Of a DNA stretch of 64,000 nucleotides, positions 7,219 to 15,300 are shown piece after piece (within the stretch, counting starts at the first letter, position 1; each line of letters opens with the position of its first letter). The stretch spans positions 1-64,000 of the forward strand of contig NZ_JAALDL010000008.1 of NCBI RefSeq assembly GCF_011045095.1. Direction: 5' to 3'. Under the pieces are notes generated by a model. The model was not told where the DNA came from, did not search any database, and was given only the letters and a program-made list of their open reading frames with translations. The position numbers were made by a program, and so were the translations under genes. Source of the DNA: Grimontia sedimenti. GTDB taxonomy: Bacteria > Pseudomonadota > Gammaproteobacteria > Enterobacterales > Vibrionaceae.

Positions 7219-9912
7219 ATGACAGGTTTGGTGAAAAATGAGCCCTTGATTGTGCTCGCGGACGAAGATCTTTCCCACATTGATTTTTACCAGCAAGTTT
7301 TGAGTGAGAGTGGATATTGGCTGCGTTCGGTCGCGACGCCCGCCAAATTGATGACCATCCTCCAACAGCATCCGGTGAATATTCTTGTTATCAGCATGGA
7401 TTTTCCGTTTGAAGATGGTGGTTCATTGGCCCAAGAGATAGCCAAGATCCAACAGTTACCGACCTGCCGCAACACGCGGATTGTGATGACGAGTAGCCAG
7501 TTTTCTGTTGAACAAAAACAACAGGCCTACCGAAGCGGTGGCGCTGATTATGTGGTTTATCCCATCGCCCCAGAGGAATTGTTCCTGAAAATGTCGACGC
7601 ACCTGACGGCGGGAGCAAGAAGCAACGTCGCCAGTGCGTTGAGTAGAAGCTTCAATGTGCTGTCTGAGTCTAACCTTTCGCTGTATCCCATGATGGCGAC
7701 GGCACTAAGCTGCGCCCAGATGCTGAATCAAACCTCTCTCAGCAATAAGCAGGCGCTGTACTTGGATAGCCTGACCCGCGCCCTCAAACGCACTGGGGTG
7801 ATCTGCGATAACCTGCGCGATTTCCAAGAGCTTTCTTCGCACTTTCTCTCGCTGGAAAACACGCCTTTCGACCTCGACCAATTATTAGAAAGTTTGCGTG
7901 AGTACCTACTCAGCGAGGCGGAGAGTCGTGATGTTGAACTTCTGTTTAATGTGCCACTGGACGTACCGCGCTCCTTGGTGGGTGACCCGGACAGATTGCG
8001 CAGAGTGCTGCTCAACTTAATTGATGAGGCCATGATTGTCGGTGAAGGCAGTCCCATTATTCTCAGCATCAAGTCGGGTCAATTGAACGATAACAGTGCT
8101 GTGCTGGAATTCGCGATCAACCAGAAAGTGACGGACGACGAGCACATGTTCGACGATCTGGAAGAGTTAAACGAACGCCTGCTGATGTCCAAGTCGGAAG
8201 TGGATGAATCCATCAACCTGCTGATTGCATCTTGCTTGATTGAGCAAATGGGCGGGCAGGTGCATGATGAAATGGATGACAGCGAGGCCGGCGTTTATTT
8301 CAATCTGGAGTTGCAACTGGCAAAAGCTACGTCAGATAAGAGCTTCTCTGTGCCTGTCGATTTGCGTGAGCTTCGCGTTCTTATCGTTGATGACAATCCT
8401 TCTTCCATCGCGGTGCATCAGGCCATCATCGAGTCGTTGGGCTTTGATGTGGATGCAGCCAGTGATGTAGACAGTGCGTTCACCGCCATTATGGAAGGGC
8501 ATCTGGATTTAGAGTTGGAACCTTATGACCTGGTATTGCTTGATTGGCACATGCCTGGGAAGAAGGGGTTCCATCTGCTGGAAAAAATCAAAGATGACCT
8601 TGAGCCTGAGAAACACCCGCTGGTGATTGTGATCAGCGCGTATGACAAGAAGAAAATCGACAAGGAGCGCGGTCAGGGCAAGATTGATGGCTACCTCCAT
8701 AAACCTATTTCTGCGTCAGTGATGTTCGATACCATCATGGAAGTGATGGGGCAAAACTTGCCCAAAACACACCGACGTGTCATCGGGGCCAAACAGTATG
8801 GCTCGGCCGTCACTGTCAACGGCGGCGGACGCCGGATTCTGGTGGTGGATGACATGCCCATCAATCAGCAGATTGCCCGAGAGGTCTTAATCAGTAACGA
8901 CTTCCAGGTGGAATTAGCCTCTTCCGGCCGTGAAGCGGTGGTCAAGGTTTGTCCGGCACCAGAGCTATACGATGCCATTTTGATGGATCTAGAAATGCCA
9001 GAAATGAACGGACTGGAAGCCACCCGGATCATCCGTGAAACTTCTGACAAAGAAAGCTTACCGATTTTTGCGGTGACCGCACATACCATGGAGCGTGACC
9101 GTCAACGTTGTTCAGAAGCGGGAATGAATGACCATATTCCCAAGCCGCTTGATGCTGACAACTTGTTGCAAAAGCTCGCTGGGTATCTTGGACTGGCCGT
9201 CACCTCGGTCTCGATTCAGGAAGGGGAAGAGGCAGGCCAAGCGACTGAATACGAATATGTCGATGTGGAGGATGGGATCAAACGTGTGATGGGGAACGAG
9301 GCGCTTTATTTCAAACTGCTGAGTGACTTCGTCCATCAAGCCAGAGCGCAGGAGAATCAGGTCTATCAAAAAATTGAAGCGGGGCAGCTGACGGAAGCGT
9401 CGGAAAATGCTCACACCATTGCTGGCAGCGCGGGAAACCTTTCAATCGTGGGTTTACGCCGCTCGGCCAAACAACTGCAGAACGCCCTGATGGCGCTGGA
9501 AGATTATCAATCGCCGCTCACCCACTTTAAGCGCGACATGGACAACGCGATAAAGGAAATTGGGGAGATTTTGCTGAAGCGTCATCAAACCGCTATCCCA
9601 CAGAGCCTGTTGAACGCTGAAAGCGCAAAGAACACGCCATCAAGCTCAGCGACGCCGGATGTGGATCAAGCAAAACTTTTGCGCTTAAAAGTCTTCAAAG
9701 ATCAAATGATGTCGCAAGACCTGATAGCGATCGATACCTATTATCAGTTGCTGGTCGACTACTGCGATTTGGCACCCAAGTTGAAACCCGTGGGCGATAA
9801 ATTGATTGAGCTTGACTATGCCAAGGCGTTGAGCGCCTTCAACGCTTACATCAAAGAAAACAAACTGGATATCCCATTGGCTGATGAAAAGGGAGCAACG
9901 CATGCACGCTAA
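7219..9912 (+). CDS. Hybrid histidine kinase with degenerate kinase core (REC-pseudoHK-REC-REC-HPt)
   Basis: 897 residues. The ATG at 7219 follows the strong ribosome site AAGGAAGG; an in-frame GTG at 7189 lacks one. Order: receiver 1 (about 8-130; aspartate D61 present but the conserved Lys replaced by Tyr in 'VVYP'), a histidine-kinase-like segment (about 140-370), receiver 2 (385-510; D442, K495), receiver 3 (538-660; D590, K642) and an HPt domain (about 680-770; H732 in 'AHTIAGSAG'). In the kinase segment the phosphoacceptor His is not visible, the N-box Asn is Asp ('LLNLIDEA'), and the DxGxG and GxGLG boxes are absent. It is probably a pseudokinase scaffold or phosphate relay fed by another kinase. 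It overlaps the next gene by 11 bp, implying a signalling path into cyclic-di-GMP turnover. Confidence 0.85.
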   Translation: MTGLVKNEPLIVLADEDLSHIDFYQQVLSESGYWLRSVATPAKLMTILQQHPVNILVISMDFPFEDGGSLAQEIAKIQQLPTCRNTRIVMTSSQFSVEQKQQAYRSGGADYVVYPIAPEELFLKMSTHLTAGARSNVASALSRSFNVLSESNLSLYPMMATALSCAQMLNQTSLSNKQALYLDSLTRALKRTGVICDNLRDFQELSSHFLSLENTPFDLDQLLESLREYLLSEAESRDVELLFNVPLDVPRSLVGDPDRLRRVLLNLIDEAMIVGEGSPIILSIKSGQLNDNSAVLEFAINQKVTDDEHMFDDLEELNERLLMSKSEVDESINLLIASCLIEQMGGQVHDEMDDSEAGVYFNLELQLAKATSDKSFSVPVDLRELRVLIVDDNPSSIAVHQAIIESLGFDVDAASDVDSAFTAIMEGHLDLELEPYDLVLLDWHMPGKKGFHLLEKIKDDLEPEKHPLVIVISAYDKKKIDKERGQGKIDGYLHKPISASVMFDTIMEVMGQNLPKTHRRVIGAKQYGSAVTVNGGGRRILVVDDMPINQQIAREVLISNDFQVELASSGREAVVKVCPAPELYDAILMDLEMPEMNGLEATRIIRETSDKESLPIFAVTAHTMERDRQRCSEAGMNDHIPKPLDADNLLQKLAGYLGLAVTSVSIQEGEEAGQATEYEYVDVEDGIKRVMGNEALYFKLLSDFVHQARAQENQVYQKIEAGQLTEASENAHTIAGSAGNLSIVGLRRSAKQLQNALMALEDYQSPLTHFKRDMDNAIKEIGEILLKRHQTAIPQSLLNAESAKNTPSSSATPDVDQAKLLRLKVFKDQMMSQDLIAIDTYYQLLVDYCDLAPKLKPVGDKLIELDYAKALSAFNAYIKENKLDIPLADEKGATHAR

Positions 9913-11662
9913 TAACATTGCTCCAGACAAAGATACGGTTCTGTTGGTCGATGAATCACCAAACAGTATCCGCATCCTAAACGCCATTTTGGGTGAAGAA
10001 TACCGGGTGATTTTTTCGACCTCGGGGGCAACAGCCAAAGTGTTGGCGAAGGCTGAATCGCCCAAGTTGATCCTGATGGATGTCGAGTTGCCTGATATGG
10101 ATGGGTTTGAACTTTGTCAGTACTTTAAAACTGAACCAGACACCAAAGATATCCCTGTCATTCTGATCACTGAGCATTCAGAAGATGAAGGCCGGGAAAT
10201 GGGGTTGAAAATTGGTTGTGCCGATTACATTTCCAAGCCAGTGTCACCCGCAGAAGTCAAACTGCGCATCTACAACCAACTTCGTATTCGTCGCAATGAA
10301 GAATTGATCATGCAGCGAGCGCTCTACGACTCGCTGACGGGGTTAGCGAACCGTAATCTCACACTTGATCGGCTTCGCTACGCTATCGCTCACGATCTCC
10401 GTCGGGGCTTAATGACGGGCGTGATGCTGGTGGATATCGACAATTTCAAAATCATCAACGATACGCTGAGCCATGACGTGGGCGATCAGGTGTTGGTAGA
10501 GTTGTCTCGCCGGATTGTGAAAACCGTGCGCGAAATAGACACCGTCGGACGGGTCAGTGGCGACGAATTCCTGATTGTCTTTCCCGGCTTGCATCAGACA
10601 GAAAATGCCTGCCAGATCGCCAGCAAACTGCGCAAGGCCATTAATAAGCCAATCGAAATCTCAGGTGGCGGTGAGGTGCATGTCACTGCCAGCATGGGGA
10701 TCTCGCTAAGTCCGCTGGACTCAGATGATTTCAAGCGTCTCTTTGGTAATGCTGATATTGCGAAACATCAGGCGAAAGAGGGCGGTAAAGACAGCTATCG
10801 CCTGTTTACCAGTGAGATGAATGATAACGTCCACCGCCGGTTGAGGCTTGAATATCACCTGGTTTGGGCGCTCTCCCGCGGGGAGTTTTCTTTGGTATAC
10901 CAGCCATTGTATAACCTGAACACCAACCGTATATCTGGCGCAGAAGCATTGCTCCGATGGAACAACGACGAACTGGGTTCTGTCGCGCCAACCGAGTTTA
11001 TTCCTATCGCAGAACAGTCAAACCTCATCTATGAAATTGGCAAATTTGTTCTCGATACTGCCATGAACGATTTTGCATCACTGACAAATAAGGAAGGGGA
11101 TTTACTGCATCTGGCCGTCAACATTTCCCCACAACAAGTCAGGCAACCGCAATTTGTTGATGACTTCACCCAAATCATGGAAAAGCATGAGTTCGCAGCC
11201 GAAAGACTGGAGTTGGAGGTGACGGAAGGGCTACTCCTCAGCAATCAACCGAACGTCAAAGAGATGCTGAACACTCTGCATGATTTGGGCACGGAGCTGT
11301 CGATGGATGATTTCGGCACGGGCTATTCCTCTCTCAGCTACCTGCTTCAGTTCCCTTTCGATGCCCTGAAAATTGATCGTGAGTTTGTCGACGGTATTAC
11401 GGACGTTGAATTAAATGAAGCCCTCGCTACCGCCGTCATTTCTATGGCTCAAGGGCTGAAGATCAAGACGGTTGCCGAAGGTGTAGAGACCGAAGAGCAA
11501 CTGGAGATGCTCAAGTCGAAAGGTTGTGATTTAGCACAGGGCTACTATTTGAGTCGTCCGTTAGATATTGAAGGGTTGAAGGCGCTCTTAGGCGACACTC
11601 AGGCTTCACCGCTCGGAAATACCACTATTGAGAGTTCGGAGGATGAATCAAAGGCTACCTGA
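9902..11662 (+). CDS. Response regulator with GGDEF and EAL domains (cyclic-di-GMP turnover)
   Basis: 586 residues. The ATG at 9902 is preferred because GGGAG precedes it by a normal spacing; an in-frame ATG at 9884 would put that site inside the gene. The receiver has D60 ('LMDVELPDMDG') and the 'ISKP' lysine. The GGDEF domain carries SGDEF (219-223) instead of GGDEF, with an RxxD inhibitory site (REID, 210-213) five residues upstream. The EAL domain has EAL (348-350), 'DDFGTGYSSL' and 'AEGVET', all as in active phosphodiesterases. SGDEF variants can be active, so it may be bifunctional. It overlaps the kinase-like gene and lies divergent from a Lap-type adhesin, whose surface retention is classically set by cyclic-di-GMP. 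Confidence 0.92.
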   Translation: MHANNIAPDKDTVLLVDESPNSIRILNAILGEEYRVIFSTSGATAKVLAKAESPKLILMDVELPDMDGFELCQYFKTEPDTKDIPVILITEHSEDEGREMGLKIGCADYISKPVSPAEVKLRIYNQLRIRRNEELIMQRALYDSLTGLANRNLTLDRLRYAIAHDLRRGLMTGVMLVDIDNFKIINDTLSHDVGDQVLVELSRRIVKTVREIDTVGRVSGDEFLIVFPGLHQTENACQIASKLRKAINKPIEISGGGEVHVTASMGISLSPLDSDDFKRLFGNADIAKHQAKEGGKDSYRLFTSEMNDNVHRRLRLEYHLVWALSRGEFSLVYQPLYNLNTNRISGAEALLRWNNDELGSVAPTEFIPIAEQSNLIYEIGKFVLDTAMNDFASLTNKEGDLLHLAVNISPQQVRQPQFVDDFTQIMEKHEFAAERLELEVTEGLLLSNQPNVKEMLNTLHDLGTELSMDDFGTGYSSLSYLLQFPFDALKIDREFVDGITDVELNEALATAVISMAQGLKIKTVAEGVETEEQLEMLKSKGCDLAQGYYLSRPLDIEGLKALLGDTQASPLGNTTIESSEDESKAT

Positions 11663-11686
11663 TCGCGATCAGTAACTGGATTCAAC

Positions 11687-11716
11687 AAAAGGGAGCAATG
11701 GCTCCCTTTTGCTTTT
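11687..11716 (+). terminator. Rho-independent terminator after the GGDEF-EAL gene
   Basis: A perfect 10-bp stem, AAAAGGGAGC (11687-11696) with GCTCCCTTTT (11701-11710), has a 4-base loop and is followed by GCTTTT. It lies 24 bp past the stop codon and may also serve the convergent DUF1223 gene. Confidence 0.85.
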
Positions 11717-11749
11717 GAGACGATGAACTTTCGGTAGTGAAAGGAGAAG

Positions 11750-12457
11750 CTACTTCAACCATCCGGCGACCGTTTGTACCGGATCACCGCCTCCTTGTGG
11801 CGTCAGCCAAACGGCGATTGCTGATGGCTTGGCGGCGACCTCGTTATCCAGCGTAAACTGCCAGTTTTGCTGCCCTGGCTTAGCGCCGAAATCTACCACC
11901 ACAAAATCATGTTCCAAAGTTCTGCCGCGGTTCTCACCACGTTTTACCTTGGTTTCAATATCCATGGCGAGCAGTGCAAATTGTGCGTTGAGGTGTGCAT
12001 TGCCTTCGTAATTCACACTGAGAATATTGCCGTTAAGAGACGCTTTTAGTGCGGGCGCTTGGGGACCGTTGACATACGGAACGGGCTGTCTGGCGAAAAA
12101 GCCCCGCCATTCCTGATCATTGATAAACCATCCTGGGGTATACACGCCACTGGCACGGCTTTGAGAGACCTTCTGTCGCTGCCTTTGACTGAACTCAGAC
12201 TTGGCGTATTTATCCTCCCAGCCAATGTAATTCCAGTAATCCACATGAAACGCCATAGGAATCACACTCGTCCAAAGCCCATCTTTCCCTTTGAGCTTGT
12301 TAAGCGTGGCTTCTGCCGGAGGGCAACTGCTGCATCCTTCTGAGGTATAAAGCTCTACGATGGTCGCTGGCGAGCCGTTGCTTTCCCAGCTCTGTGCAGA
12401 CAGTGTCGCAGGTGCCAATGCAGCGGCAACGAGAGTAAAAGAAAACAAGGTGCGCAT
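11750..12457 (-). CDS. DUF1223 secreted thioredoxin-like protein
   Basis: 235 residues with an N-terminal signal peptide ending near 'LSAQS'. The mature part opens with 'ELYTSEGCSSCPPAE', the CxxC-containing signature of the DUF1223 family, which has a thioredoxin-like fold and is exported. 'FHVDYWNYIGW' is also typical of the family. The molecular role is unknown; a periplasmic redox function is only inferred from the CxxC. It is transcribed alone and convergent with the GGDEF-EAL gene, with 195 bp to the divergent cutA. Confidence 0.88.
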   Translation of the reverse strand: MRTLFSFTLVAAALAPATLSAQSWESNGSPATIVELYTSEGCSSCPPAEATLNKLKGKDGLWTSVIPMAFHVDYWNYIGWEDKYAKSEFSQRQRQKVSQSRASGVYTPGWFINDQEWRGFFARQPVPYVNGPQAPALKASLNGNILSVNYEGNAHLNAQFALLAMDIETKVKRGENRGRTLEHDFVVVDFGAKPGQQNWQFTLDNEVAAKPSAIAVWLTPQGGGDPVQTVAGWLK

Positions 12458-12652
12458 ATTGGATCCCTTCTATAGCGTGTCAAGACAAAGACCCGAGTTG
12501 ATATGGATCTCTTTCAAATCGTGAAACTGAATCTTGATGAATCCTTGTGAGATAATGACCTTATTTAAATTAACGCTGAGGTGAAATAGGGTGGGCATGC
12601 TTCACCATGTTTCTATTCAAAATATAGCGTCCAATATCGACTGAGGCCGAGT

Positions 12653-12982
12653 ATGAACACTTCTCCTGAATCCTATGTGGTCGTCATGACTACCTTCGCT
12701 GATGACAACATCGGCAAACGTATTATCGAATCGCTGCTGGAAAAGAAACTGGCGGCCTGCGTTCAGGTGCTACCCATTCAGAGTTACTACCATTGGCAGG
12801 GGAAGATAGCGTCGGATACTGAAAAGCAGGTGATGATAAAAACGAAAAAGTCACTATATCAGGATGTCGAAGCAGAAATCAGTCGGTTGCATGATTACGA
12901 CGTGCCCGAAGTGATACAACTGCCGATTGAAGCGGGTTTACCTGCTTACCTATCCTGGATTTCTGAAAGCTGCGAACAATAA
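12653..12982 (+). CDS. cutA: CutA1 divalent-cation tolerance protein
   Basis: 109 residues, the normal CutA1 length. Conserved family features are 'KRIIESLLEKKLAACVQVLPI', here split across residues 22-42, then 'SYYHWQGKI', 'IKTKKSLYQDVEAEI' and the 'HDYDVPEVIQLPI' block. CutA1 proteins are very stable trimers linked to copper and other metal tolerance, although the mechanism is unclear. It is a single gene followed directly by a strong bidirectional terminator shared with the convergent beta-barrel gene. Confidence 0.95.
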   Translation: MNTSPESYVVVMTTFADDNIGKRIIESLLEKKLAACVQVLPIQSYYHWQGKIASDTEKQVMIKTKKSLYQDVEAEISRLHDYDVPEVIQLPIEAGLPAYLSWISESCEQ

Positions 12983-13016
12983 AAAGCCTCTGTTGTTTGA
13001 GTAACAGAGGCTTTTT
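12981..13016. terminator. Bidirectional terminator between cutA and the beta-barrel gene
   Basis: AAAAAGCCTCTGTT (12981-12994) pairs perfectly with AACAGAGGCTTTTT (13003-13016) around an 8-base loop. The A and T runs on the two sides let it act in both directions. The cutA stop codon overlaps its left edge. Confidence 0.92.
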
Positions 13017-13035
13017 ATTCATTTGAATACAGAAC

Positions 13036-13578
13036 TTAGAGCTGGATTCTGTAACCAAGAATGAGGCTGAGATTTTTTTCCGTGTCGTCGAGATTTTGGC
13101 CACTGTTCAGGGAGCCTTCCTGCTTACCTTGGGTATAACGGAGGCCTACCATCAGATTAGAAAAATTGCCGTCAACACCAGCACCCCAGCGGAAACCATC
13201 CCCTGTCGCATCGTCGCTGCCGTTGTAAATTCTGAGTGACGAATAGCCGACCAAACCATATACATCCAGTGAACTTTCAGAACCCATGTGGAATCGTTTA
13301 CCTACCGGAATATTGGCAGAATATGAGTAGTCTTCTTTGTAACCCCCGTAGGTCTTTTCGAAGTCATCGTTGTTCAATAGTGCGAATTCGAGTTCACCGC
13401 CAAGAAAAAAACTGTTATCGGCGATATTTTTGGCACCTACATGTACGGCAAATTTTTCGCCTGTTTCATCAGCAAACTCGTGCGCTCCAATGCTTCCTGC
13501 AATGTAGAAATCTTGTTCATTCGCTTGTGCAGCACCTGATGCCAGTGCCGCAAACAGCAAGCCGGTTCCCAACTTCAT
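13036..13578 (-). CDS. Small outer-membrane beta-barrel protein
   Basis: 180 residues with a signal peptide ('LLFAALASGAAQA') and then alternating polar/aromatic strands characteristic of an 8-stranded OmpA/OmpX-like barrel, for example 'FYIAGSIGAHEF', 'LDVYGLVGYSSL', 'NLMVGLRYTQG' and the terminal strand 'LSLILGYRIQL'. Many outer-membrane proteins end in Phe, whereas this one ends in Leu. No specific substrate can be assigned. It is transcribed toward cutA and shares its terminator. Confidence 0.8.
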   Translation of the reverse strand: MKLGTGLLFAALASGAAQANEQDFYIAGSIGAHEFADETGEKFAVHVGAKNIADNSFFLGGELEFALLNNDDFEKTYGGYKEDYSYSANIPVGKRFHMGSESSLDVYGLVGYSSLRIYNGSDDATGDGFRWGAGVDGNFSNLMVGLRYTQGKQEGSLNSGQNLDDTEKNLSLILGYRIQL

Positions 13579-13804
13579 TTATTAAATTCCTTTTCCTAAC
13601 CAGTTATTACGCTATTGAAATAGCGACTATCAAACGTAATTCCTGTTCAAATTACAGGAGGCAGAAAAAGGGAGTTTGTATCTTATTTAATAAAGGAAAG
13701 GCTTTGTTTGTATTTATATTAATTTAAATGCATTGCGCTGATATGCAGGGGGGCAAGTCTTGTATTAATTAACATTCAAATCTTGCCCAATTATTTAACG
13801 AGGG

Positions 13805-14173
13805 TTATTTCTTTAATTCAATTTGATGTGCTTCTGACCAGTTCCTCAAGTCATCAAGAATCTTTAATGCAGACTGGCCGAACTCTGTGAGCTCATAACT
13901 AACAGCAATAGGACGATCACTGATCACCTTGCGTAAAACCATGCCCTCACTTTCCAGCTCCTTAAGTCGCTGGTCGATCATCTTTTTGCTGGCACCGCCT
14001 AATTGACGGGCGAGATCATTAAAACGGACTGGGCCATCTTTTAAATGATAAATGATTGAGCCTTTCCACTTGCCGCCAATCAGTCGCATCGCGCGTTCAA
14101 TCGCACAGGGCTCCGTGCACACATTGGTCGCAGATTTCCGGCCGCGACTGTCAGTTTCTATTTTCGCTACCAA
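13805..14173 (-). CDS. HxlR-family transcriptional regulator
   Basis: 122 residues. The start is probably the TTG at 14173, which has GAGG about nine bases upstream. The HxlR-type winged-helix signature is clear: 'CAIERAMRLIGGKWKGSII', then 'GPVRFNDLARQLGGASKKM', 'RLKELESEGMVLRK' and 'YELTEFGQSAL'. Cysteines at the N-terminus ('VCTEPC') are positioned like redox- or electrophile-sensing cysteines in HxlR relatives. It is divergent from a DsbA-family oxidoreductase gene, a frequent regulator-target pairing. Confidence 0.93.
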   Translation of the reverse strand: MVAKIETDSRGRKSATNVCTEPCAIERAMRLIGGKWKGSIIYHLKDGPVRFNDLARQLGGASKKMIDQRLKELESEGMVLRKVISDRPIAVSYELTEFGQSALKILDDLRNWSEAHQIELKK

Positions 14174-14203
14174 CTTAGAATGCCTCGCTCTAAAAAGACC
14201 CTA

Positions 14204-14246
14204 GGTTACAAAAAGTAAACTGGTTGAAAAGAAGGTAAAGGTTACC
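14204..14246. promoter_or_regulatory. Candidate HxlR operator pair
   Basis: Two inverted repeats lie just upstream of the HxlR gene: GTTAC-N5-GTAAAC at 14205-14220 and the perfect GGTAA-AGG-TTACC at 14234-14246. Both use the GTTAC/GTAAC core, so they may bind one dimeric regulator, plausibly the adjacent HxlR protein. This is an inference from symmetry and position. Confidence 0.45.
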
Positions 14247-14270
14247 ATAATTAACCACACAATACATTCT

Positions 14271-14534
14271 ATACCCAAACAACCTGAAGATGCCGGATTC
14301 AGCGAGTTTGACTGGTGTTGTGATCGCGGCGTCCCTTTGTAGGTGTAGTCACCTCCATCAAAAAGGGACAACAAAGAGCACGACGTCAGTCAACTCGCCC
14401 GAAGGGAGGCCCTCAATACGCCCACTTCATCGTTAAATTCCACGGAAATAGAACGACTATTCCTCGCGAAATTTGCCTTGAATTGAACGCATTGAGGGCC
14501 TCTGAATGCGAGCATCTTCAGGTAGTTTGGGTAT
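14271..14534. repeat. 264-bp palindromic repeat element (nested inverted repeats)
   Basis: The element is bounded by 23-bp inverted arms with one mismatch, 14271-14293 (starts ATACCCAAAC) and 14512-14534 (ends GTTTGGGTAT). Inside are further inverted pairs, such as GCGAGTTTGACTG near 14303 with CAGTCAACTCGC near 14386, and GAGGCCCTCAA near 14407 with TTGAGGGCCTC near 14493. No gene fits inside. It resembles non-coding palindromic or MITE-like repeats of Vibrionaceae. The same end motif occurs at 27788 and 58892. Confidence 0.7.
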
Positions 14535-14589
14535 ATACCCTTGCAGACTGGTATGCCGATTTTTGCAGGGGGTAAAAAGGGAGTTCACC

Positions 14590-15231
14590 GTGACTGATAA
14601 AATCAAAATCGACATTGTGTCTGACGTTGTATGCCCGTGGTGCATCATCGGCTACAAACGCTTGGAGAGAGCTATCGATGAGCTGGGTATGCAGGACGTT
14701 ATCGAGCTTGAATGGCAACCGTTCCAACTCAATCCTCATGTGGGACCGGAAGGTGAGAATTTGCGAGAGCACTTGATGGGTAAATACGGCATCAGTCGGG
14801 AAGACAGCGACCGTAACCGCCAAAATTTGACACAGTTGGGTCAAGAGCTTGGCTTTCAGTTTACGTTTTTCGATGAGATGAAAACCCTGAACACCCGCGA
14901 TGCGCATATTCTTTTGGAATACGCAAAAGAAAAGGGGAAGCAAACGGCACTCAAGCTGCGTTTGTTTGATGCTTACTTTTCTGAGAAGCAGGACATTTCG
15001 AACCGAGATATTTTGGCGAAACTGCTTGAAGAAGTGGGTCTAAGTGCCGAAGAGGGCATGGCCAAGCTAGAAGACGCCAAAGCAGCCAAGATCTTCGACG
15101 ACACTCAGAATTACTGGCGTGGACTTGGTGTTTCCTCTGTTCCAACGATCGTTTTCAATCGCGAAAGTGCAGTGACAGGCGCTCAACCTGTCGACGTGCT
15201 AAAGCAGATATTGAAAGAATTGGATTCTTAA
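14590..15231 (+). CDS. DsbA-family oxidoreductase, FrnE-like
   Basis: 213 residues from a GTG start at 14590, with GGGAG seven bases upstream; the frame is open further upstream but that part would be encoded by the palindromic repeat. The CPWC active site is in 'DVVCPWCIIGYKRLERAI', followed by the helical insertion and the cis-Pro region 'GVSSVPTIVFN'. This is the FrnE/2-hydroxychromene-2-carboxylate isomerase-like DsbA group, cytoplasmic because no signal peptide is visible. A thiol-disulfide role is likely. Divergent HxlR control is plausible. Confidence 0.9.
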   Translation: MTDKIKIDIVSDVVCPWCIIGYKRLERAIDELGMQDVIELEWQPFQLNPHVGPEGENLREHLMGKYGISREDSDRNRQNLTQLGQELGFQFTFFDEMKTLNTRDAHILLEYAKEKGKQTALKLRLFDAYFSEKQDISNRDILAKLLEEVGLSAEEGMAKLEDAKAAKIFDDTQNYWRGLGVSSVPTIVFNRESAVTGAQPVDVLKQILKELDS

Positions 15232-15300
15232 TATTGAGAAAGTCGACACATGGATCGTTCATTAGAATGCTCTGAATTTTAATATGACACGGATGTGATT

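Noticed and set aside
14506-14589. An upstream start for the DsbA-like gene at 14506
   Set aside because: The extra 28 codons would be encoded partly by the palindromic repeat and have no family match, whereas the GTG at 14590 has a good ribosome site.
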